This document shows, piece by piece, positions 1 to 9,262 of a stretch of 64,000 nt of DNA (positions within the stretch are counted from its first letter, which is position 1; each line of letters starts with the position of its first letter). The position numbers and the translations under genes are program-made. Where the stretch lies: assembly GCA_963798775.1 (NCBI GenBank), contig CAWCUK010000001.1, forward strand, positions 868,001 to 932,000. The letters are read 5' to 3'. The notes under the pieces are model-generated. The model did no database searches, was not told the origin of the DNA, and saw nothing but the letters and a program-made list of their open reading frames with translations. The stretch is from CAWCUK01 sp963798775 (GTDB lineage: Bacteria; Bacteroidota; Ignavibacteria; Ignavibacteriales; Ignavibacteriaceae).

Positions 1-1436
1 CCCACAGTACCATAAACAAAACCAACTTGTCCGGTTGTTAAAGCAAGACCGCCCGCTTCTTGCGCGTCCAAAAGAAATGGTGAAGCAAGTTTTACTAATT
101 GCGCTTCTCCGAGCCTGTATAAAAGGACAAATCCTAGAATTAAAAGAATTCTTTCTTTTGTGAAGAATAAAGCAAACGTTCTAAAAAATTCTTTCATCAC
201 ATTTCCGATAGAAGAATCAGAAACAGTTGATTTATCGATAGCGGGATAAGGAAGGATGAATTTATGATAGATAAAAAATAGGATAAATAATCCGGCAAGT
301 ATAGCAAATGTAATTACCCAAGCTAAAGGAATATTGCCCGCGCGCGCTTGGAAAAAAGCGGAGGACGCTGTTCTTAACTTCGGATCTAGTTGAAATACAG
401 CCATTGCGGGAGTATTCCAATTTTTTGAAGTAAAAACAAATCTGCTTCCTTCAGTAAGAGAAATACTATTATCCCCCGATTCTCGGCCAAAATTTATTAT
501 AATTTGCTGATCATTCGCCGGTTTTTGGGAAAGACGGAAATAAATTACACCGATATTCCCGGCCATATTAGATTTTGCCGTTACTTTTTTAGTCGGCCCG
601 AAATGAGTTCTTAAAAAAGTTTCTAAACTTTGTGTAACATGTTTATTCCACCATGAAGGTTCTTCCGAAGCTGTTTTCGCGGCCTCTTCTTTTTTCTGAG
701 TTTCTCTCGGATAAAATCCATGGTTTAAATTCCATTCCTGAGCGAATTTTATTAATGAATCAACTTCTTCTTTAGGCCTTGGTTTAGTGCTTATTTCCGG
801 ATTTTCGGGGTATGTAATAATTCTTAAATCACCGGGAGTCTGCGCAAAATTAATTTCGTTTGGATTAAATATTTGAACTGTTTCAATTTTAGGATTCGAA
901 TTAACATTTACATCAACAGTCGGAAGTCCGCTATGACTTTCAATATAACCGGCTAGAATAATTAATAATCCTTGTCCGGTAATCATCGCAAAACGATAAA
1001 AGGTACTTCTAATTCCTACAAACCAGGCTTGGTCATGTTTTGATAAACCAAGCATATAAAAACCGTCCGCTGCAATATCATGCGTAGCGGAAGAAAAAGC
1101 TAAAAGCCAAAAGAAGGCAAGAGTATATTGGAAGTAATTAGGAATCGGGATTGTAAAGGCAACGCCCGCCAAACCCGCGCCAATAATCAACTGCATTGTT
1201 ATAATCCAAAAACGCTTAGTTTTAAGCATATCAACAATCGGACTCCAGAAGGGTTTTATTACCCAAGGCAAATAAAGCCAACTTGTATAGAGCGCAATAT
1301 CGGTATTTGAGATACCAAGCCGTTTATACATAATTACGGAAACAGTCATAACAACTATGTAAGGAATTCCTTCAGCAAAATAGAGTGATGGAACCCAAGT
1401 CCATGGATTTCTGGATTCCGGTTTTTTATTTGCCAT
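1..1436 (-). CDS. AmpG-like MFS sugar/muropeptide transporter (3' part missing)
   Basis: The frame opens at an ATG at 1436 and stays open to the window edge, giving about 478 residues without a stop. The N-terminus (MANKKPESRNPWTWVPSLYF, then FAEGIPYIVV) and the following hydrophobic segments match the AmpG/PAT-like branch of the major facilitator superfamily, which imports peptidoglycan or chitin-derived amino sugars across the inner membrane. A long soluble insert of roughly 200 residues, probably extracytoplasmic, splits the two halves of the membrane domain. Membrane segments then resume with a stretch of about 20 hydrophobic residues starting PLAWVITFA. The next gene downstream in the window on the same strand side is an N-acetylglucosamine kinase, which supports an amino-sugar uptake role. 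The exact substrate is inferred from context only. Confidence 0.75.
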   Translation of the reverse strand, partial: MANKKPESRNPWTWVPSLYFAEGIPYIVVMTVSVIMYKRLGISNTDIALYTSWLYLPWVIKPFWSPIVDMLKTKRFWIITMQLIIGAGLAGVAFTIPIPNYFQYTLAFFWLLAFSSATHDIAADGFYMLGLSKHDQAWFVGIRSTFYRFAMITGQGLLIILAGYIESHSGLPTVDVNVNSNPKIETVQIFNPNEINFAQTPGDLRIITYPENPEISTKPRPKEEVDSLIKFAQEWNLNHGFYPRETQKKEEAAKTASEEPSWWNKHVTQSLETFLRTHFGPTKKVTAKSNMAGNIGVIYFRLSQKPANDQQIIINFGRESGDNSISLTEGSRFVFTSKNWNTPAMAVFQLDPKLRTASSAFFQARAGNIPLAWVITFAILAGLFILFFIYHKFILPYPAIDKSTVSDSSIGNVMKEFFRTFALFFTKERILLILGFVLLYRLGEAQLVKLASPFLLDAQEAGGLALTTGQVGFVYGTV

Positions 1437-1523
1437 TTTTACTCCGGTTAATTAGGAATGAAACAAAATTTAGAAATGCGGTAATCGAAAAAAATTTAAT
1501 TTTGATATTTATTTAGCACAGTT

Positions 1524-2444
1524 TTAATTAGCCAATGCCCTTGCCATTATTACAGCGCCATACGCAGGTGAATAATCAGGCTGTTTTACAACAACATTTT
1601 GTATATATTTTTTGATTTTACTTCTAAGCATCTTTGAATATATATTTTCGTTGCTGATTATTCCTCCAATAAAGGAAACATTTAAAACCGGTTCATTTAT
1701 TTTATTCTTCATCGCCTTTATATGGAGCGCAAGTTCGTCCGATTCTACCTCAATGATATTTAAAGCGGCTTTATCACCTTCGTCCGCGGCCTCAATAACA
1801 ATACGCGCGGCGGAAGCTATATCAAAATTATTTTTATAAATTTCAGTAATTAAAACTTCAGGTGAATCAATATTGAATTTTTCATAAGCAAGTTTTGTAA
1901 GTAAAGTTTCTTCTCCCCTTCCGTCGAAGGCCTTTGATACCGCGACAAGCCCTTTTCTGCCGATAACAAACCCGCTCCCTTCGTCGCCTAAAAATCTGCC
2001 GAAACCGCCGACCCGATAAATATTTCCCTTCGAATCTTTTCCGAACATAATTGAGCCCGTACCCGCAATTAAAATACTACCGGGATTTCCGGAAAAAGCG
2101 CCTTCCAGCGCTACACGCGCATCGCTTTCAACACGAAAATTATTTAGATGAATATCTTTACTTTTTAAAAAAGTATTAAAATCATTTTCAAGTTTTTCGG
2201 CGTCAACTCTTCTGCCCGCGCCGGTAGTTCCTAGTAGTACGGATTGAATATCAGAAATATTTATTTGAAGATGATTAGTACAATTTTCAATTAAATTTAG
2301 AAGAGTATTAGATACCGGTGAAGTTCCCTGCACCAGAAAATTAGAAGCTCCCCCGTTACATTCGTATAAAATTTCGCCGGCAATATTTGTAATAATACAA
2401 TGTGTTTTCGTTCCCCCGCCGTCCATTCCGATAATATATTTCAT
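1524..2444 (-). CDS. N-acetylglucosamine kinase, BadF/BadG/BcrA/BcrD ATPase family
   Basis: A 306-residue cytoplasmic sugar kinase of the ASKHA fold. The phosphate-1 loop is at the N-terminus (GMDGGGTKT, residues 6-14). The family motif IAGTGS lies near residue 126 and is followed by GGFGRFLGDEGSGFVIGRKG, typical of N-acetylglucosamine kinases that make GlcNAc-6-phosphate from ATP. Length is normal for the family. It lies just upstream, in transcription terms, of the AmpG-like transporter gene (88 bp gap), and a secreted GH20 hexosaminidase is 7 kb away, so release, uptake and phosphorylation of GlcNAc would all be covered. Glucosamine or MurNAc as substrate cannot be excluded. Confidence 0.85.
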   Translation of the reverse strand: MKYIIGMDGGGTKTHCIITNIAGEILYECNGGASNFLVQGTSPVSNTLLNLIENCTNHLQINISDIQSVLLGTTGAGRRVDAEKLENDFNTFLKSKDIHLNNFRVESDARVALEGAFSGNPGSILIAGTGSIMFGKDSKGNIYRVGGFGRFLGDEGSGFVIGRKGLVAVSKAFDGRGEETLLTKLAYEKFNIDSPEVLITEIYKNNFDIASAARIVIEAADEGDKAALNIIEVESDELALHIKAMKNKINEPVLNVSFIGGIISNENIYSKMLRSKIKKYIQNVVVKQPDYSPAYGAVIMARALAN

Positions 2445-2712
2445 AAATAGAACAGTAATTTTTATAATGATAATTGGCTTCTAAAAATAGAAAAAAAAGT
2501 AGGAAGTTTAAAACCATATCGCGGCTTAACGACTTGTAATTTTCATTCTAAATGGTTTTGCCGTTATTATTTTTATTATCTAAAGGAATTGTCGGCATAA
2601 ATTGAATCAATCCTTGCTAAAGATTAATATTTCCGTTAACTGAACCTAAGCAGTAATCGCATGAATTATTAATTTGAGGATAAATTAATTTTAATATTTA
2701 GCTTAAAAAATC

Positions 2713-3850
2713 TTAATTATTTAAAATAACAGCTAACTCCTTTACCACTCGTATAATATCATCATCATTATTATAAAAATGCGGTGCAAGGCGAACATAA
2801 CCTTCACGAACAGCGCAATAAATATTCTTTTCGGTAAGCGAATCAAAAATTTTCTGATAATCAGGATGTTTAAAACTTATAATTCCCGCTAAATATTTTT
2901 CATCATTTTTATTTAGTACAGTATTAACGCCTATTTCCTCTAATCTTTCAAGAAGTAAAAGGGAGTTATTTATCACCCGTTTCTCAACTTTATCGAATCC
3001 GAATTCGTCTAAAAGGCCTAAAGAAGCAGAAAGAGCATAAACAGCCGCAAAAGATATAGTTCCGCATTGAAAAGCTTCCGCCGAATTTTTTAGAGTTAAA
3101 TTATAATTTAATAAATCCCAAGCGCCGGTAACGGAAAGCCAGCCTACGTACTTAGGTTCCAGCTGTTTCTGCAGTTCTTCCGTTATGTGAATAAATCCGA
3201 GTCCGCGCATACCAAGAAGCCATTTTTGTGTGCCGGCGGAAAGGAAATCAATATAACATTTTTCAACATCAACTCTTACCGCGCCCAATCCTTGAATCGC
3301 ATCAACCGAAAATATTATTCCTTTTTCATTACATACCTTGCCTATTTTCTCTAAATCGGCTCTGTACCCGGTTAAAAACTGCACAAGACTAATTGAAATA
3401 ACTTTTGTTTCCGGTTTAACGGCTTCAATTATCTCTTCCGCGGAAACTTTTCCTTCTTTAGATTTAACAAAATCTACAATTACGCCTTCTTTTTTAAGAT
3501 TAAGAAAAGGATATACATTTGCGGGAAATTCCAAATCGTTAAGAATTACTCTATCTCCTTTTTTCCATTTTATTCCCTGCGCCAAAATATTTATTCCGTT
3601 TGTAGTATTATCAACAAAAGCAATTCTTTCCGGGTGCGAGTTTATTAAATCTTGACAATTTTTCTTTTGCGGAAATAACAGTTTTTAAAAAATCGGGATA
3701 ATCATCAATATTATTTGTACTTCTTTCATAAAAATATTTATTAAGGCTGTCTAAAACTCGTTGAGAAAGAGGCGCGGTAGAAGCATGGTTAAAATATATT
3801 TTACCCGTTTTTATATAAGGAAATAATTCCCGTACAGATTCTAAATTCAT
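2713..3850 (-). CDS. Class V PLP aminotransferase (frame broken once)
   Basis: Two adjacent frames form one protein of about 378 residues: an N-terminal part (start 3850, FNHASTAPLS) and a C-terminal part with DAIQGLG and SAGTQKWLLG, where the lysine is the PLP-binding residue. The fold is the class V aminotransferase family, which includes cysteine desulfurases, selenocysteine lyases and isopenicillin-N-epimerase-like enzymes. Near 3632 one extra base (CCCGGAAAG where CCCGAAAG restores the frame) stops the first part. After correction the sequence runs through APERIAFVDNTTNGINILAQ, a good family match. The cysteine that marks true desulfurases is not obvious, so a desulfurase role is not claimed. 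Whether the indel is real or a sequencing error is open; conservation on both sides favours error or a very recent event. Confidence 0.75.
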
Positions 3851-3966
3851 TATACAGTTACCTTTTTATTCAAAATAGCTTTTTATAAAATTACACAATA
3901 AAAACAGTAGTTGGCAAATATATAGATGAGTTACTTTATATATCAAAATACATCACAGTTAAAATT

Positions 3967-3995
3967 TTGAAATTATACATAATAATAGTTAGATT
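3967..3995 (+). promoter_or_regulatory. Candidate promoter for the Lon-like protease gene
   Basis: TTGAAA (3967-3972), a 17-base spacer and TAGATT (3990-3995) lie 60 bases before the start at 4055. The spacing matches other candidate promoters in this window. The match is moderate in AT-rich DNA. Confidence 0.35.
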
Positions 3996-4054
3996 TTAAT
4001 TCATTATTTTTTGTTCAAGCAGAATACTGCACACTATAAAAATGTAGGTGAACA

Positions 4055-6511
4055 ATGGCAACAACCCTCCGCGCAAAAAAACACAAAGAACTTAAACCGG
4101 AAGATTTAAGATGGCGATGCGACCCGGAAATTTTTGATTTTGATTCAACTCTTGATCTTGAACCGATAGAAGGAATATTAGGACAAGAACGAGCACTGAA
4201 AGCAATAAAACTGGGAGTAGATTTACGGAGTCCCGGTTATAATATTTATATAGCCGGTTTATCAGGAACAGGCAAAGCAACTTCGGTAAAACAAATTTTA
4301 GAAGCGATTAGCTCTAACTGTCCACCGCTCCACGATTATGCGTATGTAAATAATTTTAAAGATCCGGACCGCCCCCTGCTTCTTTGTTTTAATATAGGTA
4401 AAGCAAAAATATTTAAGCATGATTTAAATTCAGCAATAGGATTACTTAGAAAAAAAATTCCTCAATCATTAGAAACTGAGCATCAAACAACAAATAAAAA
4501 GAAAATTGTAAATCAGTATAATGAAAAAGAGCAGGCTCTTCTTTCAAAATTTGAAGAAAAACTTAAAAAAGAAGATTTAACTCTCGGGCAGGTTAAAATG
4601 GGTGAAGGTGTTCGACCCGATATTTTTCCGGTAATAAAAGGAAAAGCGGTTCCTATTTATCAACTTGACGAACAAGTTCAGCAGGGAAATGCTTCTGAGA
4701 AAGAAGCCAAAGAATTTATGAAGAAGTATAACGAACATCAGCCGGAACTTCAGAAAGCTTTTAAATCAGCGTTAAAATTAAGTCAGGAATTCCAGGACAA
4801 ACTGTTAAAATTAGAAAAAGAAACAGTAGAAGTTGTAGTAAAAGGGATAATTGAAAATCTCCGGGAAAAATATGATGACACAAAAATAGATGATTATCTC
4901 TCCCAAATTGAAAATCATATACTGGAAAATATTCAAGTGTTTAAAGGAATTAAACCTGAGGGAGACGCTACCCCCGAAGGCTTTACTATTGATTATTTTA
5001 AAGAATACGATGTAAATATTATTCTCGATAATAGCGAGACTAAAGATTGTCCGGTAATAATTGAAACTTCACCGTCATATTTAAATTTATTTGGAACTAT
5101 AGATAAAATAAGCGATGGGCGGGGAGGTTATTACAGCGATTTTACTAAAATAAAAGCCGGTTCTTTATTAAGAGCAAACGGCGGATATTTGGTAATAAAC
5201 GTGCTTCACCTATTTGAAGAACCGGGAGTTTGGAAAACCTTAAAAAGAATTCTTACTTATCGTAAACTGGAAATACAAGACACGCATAATTATTTTCAAC
5301 TTGCTCCTTCAATATTAAAACCGGAATCAATTGAAATTGATACTAAAATAATTTTAATAGGCAGCCAGAATGTATATACTTATTTGGCAAACAACGAGTA
5401 TGATTTTAAGAAAATCTTTAAAGTTAAAGCCGATTTTGATTATGAAATTAAAAGAACCGATGAAGTTTTAGTTCAATACGCACGAGTTGTTAAAAAACTT
5501 ATAAAAGAAGAAAATCTTTGTGAATTCAATAAATCGGCTATCGCGTATTTAATTGAATTAGGAGCTAAATTTGCGGGACAGAAAAATAAACTTACTACTC
5601 GTTTTTCTAAAATTGCCGATCTTGCGCGCGAAGCTAATTTTTGGGCTTTGGATGAAGGACAAACAATTGTTAGTGCCTTGCATGTAAGAAAAGCATACGA
5701 GCTTGCGAAAGAACGACATGGAATGCTCGAATCTAAAATAAATGATATGATTGAGGAGAATACTTTCCTTATTGATACCGACGGCGAAAGAATCGGACAG
5801 ATAAATGGTTTAGCGGTTTATGATGCTGATTTTTATTCATTCGGCAGGCCAACAAGAATTACGGCAACTGTTTCTTTAGGCAGCGGAAGCATAATAAATG
5901 TTGAACGGGAAGCGGGGATGAGCGGGCGGCATTATAATAAAGGGGTTTTGATTATTTCGGGATATTTTAGAGAAACATTCGGTCAAGATCTCCCTCTTTC
6001 CTTTAACGCAAATCTTGTTTTCGAACAATCTTACGGAACAGTTGACGGCGATAGTGCTTCGTGCGCGGAAATTTTCGCGCTTCTATCAGTTCTTTCAGGT
6101 TTACCGATAAAGCAATCACTGGCTGTTACAGGTTCTTTAAATCAAAAAGGCGATGTTCAACCGATTGGCGGAGTAAATGAAAAAATAGAAGGCTTTTTTG
6201 ATATTTGCAGCTCAAGGGGATTAACAGGCAAACAAGGCGTTATTATTCCTATTCAAAATGTAAAGGAATTAATGTTAAAAGATGATGTAGTTGAAGCGGT
6301 TGCTCAAAAGAAATTCCATATTTACCCGATGGAAAGAGTTGAAGAAGGAATTGAAATTTTAACCGGGGCAACAGCCGGAAAGAAAACTCAAAAAGGATAT
6401 AATGCCGGTTCAGTTTTTGATAAGGTTGAAAAGAAAATTAAAGATCTTTACGCAAAATCCAGGTCTCAAAGAGGATTAATAAAACCAGCAACAGTTAAAA
6501 AGAAGAAATAA
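4055..6511 (+). CDS. Lon-family ATP-dependent protease with AAA_32-type ATPase
   Basis: An 818-residue cytoplasmic AAA+ serine protease. The Walker A loop is GLSGTGKAT (residues about 68-76), reached after LGQERALKAIKLG. The middle region holds the long charged insert typical of the LonB-like bacterial family, and the Walker B-like stretch is GGYLVINVLHLFEE. The C-terminal Lon protease domain has the Ser-Lys dyad: Ser667 in DGDSASCAE and Lys710 in GGVNEKIEG. The N-terminal substrate domain of classical Lon is absent, so this is the paralogous family related to E. coli YcbZ (LonH), not housekeeping Lon. It overlaps the next gene, pyk, by one base (TAATG), so the two are probably cotranscribed. 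Its substrates are unknown. Confidence 0.88.
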   Translation: MATTLRAKKHKELKPEDLRWRCDPEIFDFDSTLDLEPIEGILGQERALKAIKLGVDLRSPGYNIYIAGLSGTGKATSVKQILEAISSNCPPLHDYAYVNNFKDPDRPLLLCFNIGKAKIFKHDLNSAIGLLRKKIPQSLETEHQTTNKKKIVNQYNEKEQALLSKFEEKLKKEDLTLGQVKMGEGVRPDIFPVIKGKAVPIYQLDEQVQQGNASEKEAKEFMKKYNEHQPELQKAFKSALKLSQEFQDKLLKLEKETVEVVVKGIIENLREKYDDTKIDDYLSQIENHILENIQVFKGIKPEGDATPEGFTIDYFKEYDVNIILDNSETKDCPVIIETSPSYLNLFGTIDKISDGRGGYYSDFTKIKAGSLLRANGGYLVINVLHLFEEPGVWKTLKRILTYRKLEIQDTHNYFQLAPSILKPESIEIDTKIILIGSQNVYTYLANNEYDFKKIFKVKADFDYEIKRTDEVLVQYARVVKKLIKEENLCEFNKSAIAYLIELGAKFAGQKNKLTTRFSKIADLAREANFWALDEGQTIVSALHVRKAYELAKERHGMLESKINDMIEENTFLIDTDGERIGQINGLAVYDADFYSFGRPTRITATVSLGSGSIINVEREAGMSGRHYNKGVLIISGYFRETFGQDLPLSFNANLVFEQSYGTVDGDSASCAEIFALLSVLSGLPIKQSLAVTGSLNQKGDVQPIGGVNEKIEGFFDICSSRGLTGKQGVIIPIQNVKELMLKDDVVEAVAQKKFHIYPMERVEEGIEILTGATAGKKTQKGYNAGSVFDKVEKKIKDLYAKSRSQRGLIKPATVKKKK

Positions 6512-7950
6512 TGGATTTATCACTTACGGAAAATTTCGCTAAAACGAAAATACTCTGCACTCTCGGTCCCGCTACCAGCAGTTCAGATTCAATTAGAAAA
6601 CTTTTATTAGCGGGAATGGACGGTGTAAGGTTAAATTTTTCTCATGGAAGTTATAGTTTTTATGAAAATTTATTTGATCAAATACATAATGCATGCTCGG
6701 AAGAAAATTTTCCTCTTGCCGTTCTTCTAGATTTACAAGGCCCCAAAATAAGAATTGGTGAGTTAGGTGAACCGGAAATAGAGATAGTAACCGGCGAAAA
6801 TATTGAAATTACTATTGCGGAAATAGTAGGAACTAAAGAAAAAATTTCAACTTCGTATAAAGAACTTCCGGAAGACGCGGAAGTAGGCGATCCAATTTTA
6901 ATTGATGATGGTTTAATTCGATTAAGAATTACAGAACGAAAAGAAAAATCGGTTATTTGCTTTATAGAAAACGGAGGAATTTTAAAACCTAAAAAAGGGA
7001 TGAATCTACCGGGAATGAAATTATCAACGCCTTCGGTTACCGAAAAAGACTACCGGGATTTAGAGTTTGCGGTTCCGAAGCGAGTAGATTATATCGCTTT
7101 GTCATTTGTAAGAAGCGCCAATGATATACTTCACCTGCGTGAATGGTTGAAAGCCAGAGATATGGTAAGGCCGATAATAGCAAAAATTGAAAAGAAAGAA
7201 GCAGTCGATAATTTTGAATCTATTTTGGAAGCGGCCGACGGAATTATGGTTGCTCGGGGTGATCTTGGGGTTGAGCTTCCGCCGCAGGAAGTTCCTTCAA
7301 TTCAAAAGCAAATAATTAAAAAATGTAATTCCGTCGGTAAATTAGTAATTACCGCAACTCAAATGCTTGAATCAATGATTCACAATCCTGTACCTACTCG
7401 CGCAGAAGCTTCAGATGTTGCCAACGCTGTTTGGGACGGAACTGATGTGGTAATGTTAAGCGGTGAAACATCGGTTGGTAAATTTCCGCTTAAAACCGTT
7501 AAAATGATGAACGATATTATCATCAATACCGAGAAACATCTCCACCCTTTAAAAGATATTGAGTTTGCTGTTCCTTCACAAGTTGAAGAAAATTTATTTG
7601 ATTCCGTTGGAAAAGCTATTGTTGCAATGAGCAGACAAATAAACGCGGCGGCAATTGTAGCGTTTACTAATTTTGGCAGAACAGCAAAAAATCTAGCCAA
7701 ATTTCGTCCCGAAGCTAAAATAATTGCTGTTTCCGATAGTTTTGACACAATGAATAATTTATGTCTTCGTTGGGGAGTTACTTCAATTTATTCCGATGTA
7801 ATTAATAAAGAACATATTGCAATTGATAAAGCTAAAAAACTTATTGTTGAAGCCGGACATGTAAAAGAAGGGGATGTTGTTATTTTTACCGCCGGCGCTC
7901 CTTATTCGGAAAAAAGCAGAGTTAATTGGTTAAGATTCGAAATAATTTAA
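6511..7950 (+). CDS. pyk: Pyruvate kinase
   Basis: A 479-residue glycolytic enzyme converting phosphoenolpyruvate and ADP to pyruvate and ATP. It opens with KTKILCTLGPATSSSD, followed by GMDGVRLNFSHG, the substrate-binding block. The active-site signature is IIAKIEKKEAVDNFESI, whose IEKKEA holds the catalytic lysine, with MVARGDLGVE and ITATQMLESM after it. The length is standard for a bacterial enzyme. The start codon shares its A with the stop of the Lon-like gene, a sign of translational coupling. The pairing with a protease is unusual and may only reflect operon economy. With pckG at 58 kb, this window carries both sides of the PEP node. Confidence 0.97.
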   Translation: MDLSLTENFAKTKILCTLGPATSSSDSIRKLLLAGMDGVRLNFSHGSYSFYENLFDQIHNACSEENFPLAVLLDLQGPKIRIGELGEPEIEIVTGENIEITIAEIVGTKEKISTSYKELPEDAEVGDPILIDDGLIRLRITERKEKSVICFIENGGILKPKKGMNLPGMKLSTPSVTEKDYRDLEFAVPKRVDYIALSFVRSANDILHLREWLKARDMVRPIIAKIEKKEAVDNFESILEAADGIMVARGDLGVELPPQEVPSIQKQIIKKCNSVGKLVITATQMLESMIHNPVPTRAEASDVANAVWDGTDVVMLSGETSVGKFPLKTVKMMNDIIINTEKHLHPLKDIEFAVPSQVEENLFDSVGKAIVAMSRQINAAAIVAFTNFGRTAKNLAKFRPEAKIIAVSDSFDTMNNLCLRWGVTSIYSDVINKEHIAIDKAKKLIVEAGHVKEGDVVIFTAGAPYSEKSRVNWLRFEII

Positions 7951-8103
7951 TTAACTCGTAATATTTTAAACAAAAGAGAATTTTATTTTCAACTTATTTT
8001 TATCTGCTAAATTTCTACTTTCTTCTTAAACAATGTTCATTTATCTTCAAAAGAAGAAACATAAAAATTTTCTTTTTGTAAAAGAGAGAAAAGATTTGAC
8101 GTA

Positions 8104-9132
8104 ATGAATTTTGAAAGAGAAGAAATAAAATTAGCTCGATGGTGGGAATCCTCTGATAAGAATAAAATTCTTTGCACGCTTTGTCCCCGATATTGTAAAA
8201 TTGGTGAAGGTCAGCCGGGATTTTGTTATATCAGGCAGAACCACGGTGGAAAACTTTATACAACAGGATACGGACACCCAACCGGATTTGCGATAGATCC
8301 TATCGAAAAAAAACCGCTAAATCATTTTTATCCGGGAACATCCGTCTTAAGTTTCGGAACAGCCGGATGTAATCTTGGTTGTAAATTCTGCCAAAATTGG
8401 TCCATTAGCAAAGCCAAACTTGACGATATAAATTCTCTTTCTGTTTCACCGGCGGAAGTTGTAAGAATTGCACAAAATAACAAAACGCCTTCCATTGCAT
8501 TTACCTATAATGATCCTACAATATTCGGTGAGTATGTGATTGATATTTCTAAGGCAGCTAGAGAAGCGGGAGTAAATTCCGTTATGGTAACCGCGGGATA
8601 TATTGATAAAAACGCGCGTAAAGAGGTTTATAAATATATAGACGCCGCCAACATTGACCTTAAAGGTTTTACTGAAAGATTTTATAATAAAATTACTTTT
8701 TCGTCCTTAAAAGATGTTCTGGATACTTTAATCTGGTTAAAAAATGAGACTAATATATGGTTTGAAATTACAACACTCTTAATTCCGGGTGAAAATGATT
8801 CTCCCGAAGAAATAAGAGAAGAATGCGCTTGGATAGTTAAAAATCTCGGCGATTCGGTACCGCTTCATTTTACGGCTTTTCATCCCGATTTTAAAATGCG
8901 GGATAAAACGCGCACACCGGAAAATACTTTAATAATGGCCAGAAATGTTGCTCATCAAGAAGGAATTAAATTCTGCTACGTCGGCAATATTCATAATTTA
9001 GAAGGACAAACTACATTCTGTCCGATTTGCAGTGCCGCTTTAATTAAAAGAGATTGGCATGATGTATATTTTAATAAGTTAAATGAAGGAAAATGTTACA
9101 ACTGCGGTACAAAAATTCCCGGCGTTTTTTAA
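8104..9132 (+). CDS. amrS: AmmeMemoRadiSam-system radical SAM enzyme
   Basis: A 342-residue radical SAM protein. The [4Fe-4S]-binding cysteines are in CNLGCKFCQNWS (C-x3-C-x2-C). They are preceded by a CTLCPRYCKIGEGQPGFC cysteine cluster, the N-terminal hallmark of this family (related to pyruvate formate-lyase activating enzymes). A C-terminal zinc-ribbon-like segment carries two more CxxC pairs (CPIC and CYNC). The name comes from its usual association with AMMECR1 and Memo domain proteins, but neither partner is next to it here. The physiological reaction of the family is not established. It stands alone between pyk (153 bp upstream) and the GH20 gene. Confidence 0.85.
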   Translation: MNFEREEIKLARWWESSDKNKILCTLCPRYCKIGEGQPGFCYIRQNHGGKLYTTGYGHPTGFAIDPIEKKPLNHFYPGTSVLSFGTAGCNLGCKFCQNWSISKAKLDDINSLSVSPAEVVRIAQNNKTPSIAFTYNDPTIFGEYVIDISKAAREAGVNSVMVTAGYIDKNARKEVYKYIDAANIDLKGFTERFYNKITFSSLKDVLDTLIWLKNETNIWFEITTLLIPGENDSPEEIREECAWIVKNLGDSVPLHFTAFHPDFKMRDKTRTPENTLIMARNVAHQEGIKFCYVGNIHNLEGQTTFCPICSAALIKRDWHDVYFNKLNEGKCYNCGTKIPGVF

Positions 9133-9262
9133 TTCAGCACTTTTTCTTAACTCACCTAATTTGCAGATCAGAATTAATATCTTTTAAAAGTTATAGTTAA
9201 CTTAAATAAGTTTTTTAAAATAAAATTGCAGATAATCTTCACAAAAATCATTTGGATGCCTT

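Noticed and set aside
7380..7748. 122-codon open frame antisense to pyk
   Set aside because: Shadow of a strongly conserved gene; no ribosome site or family match.
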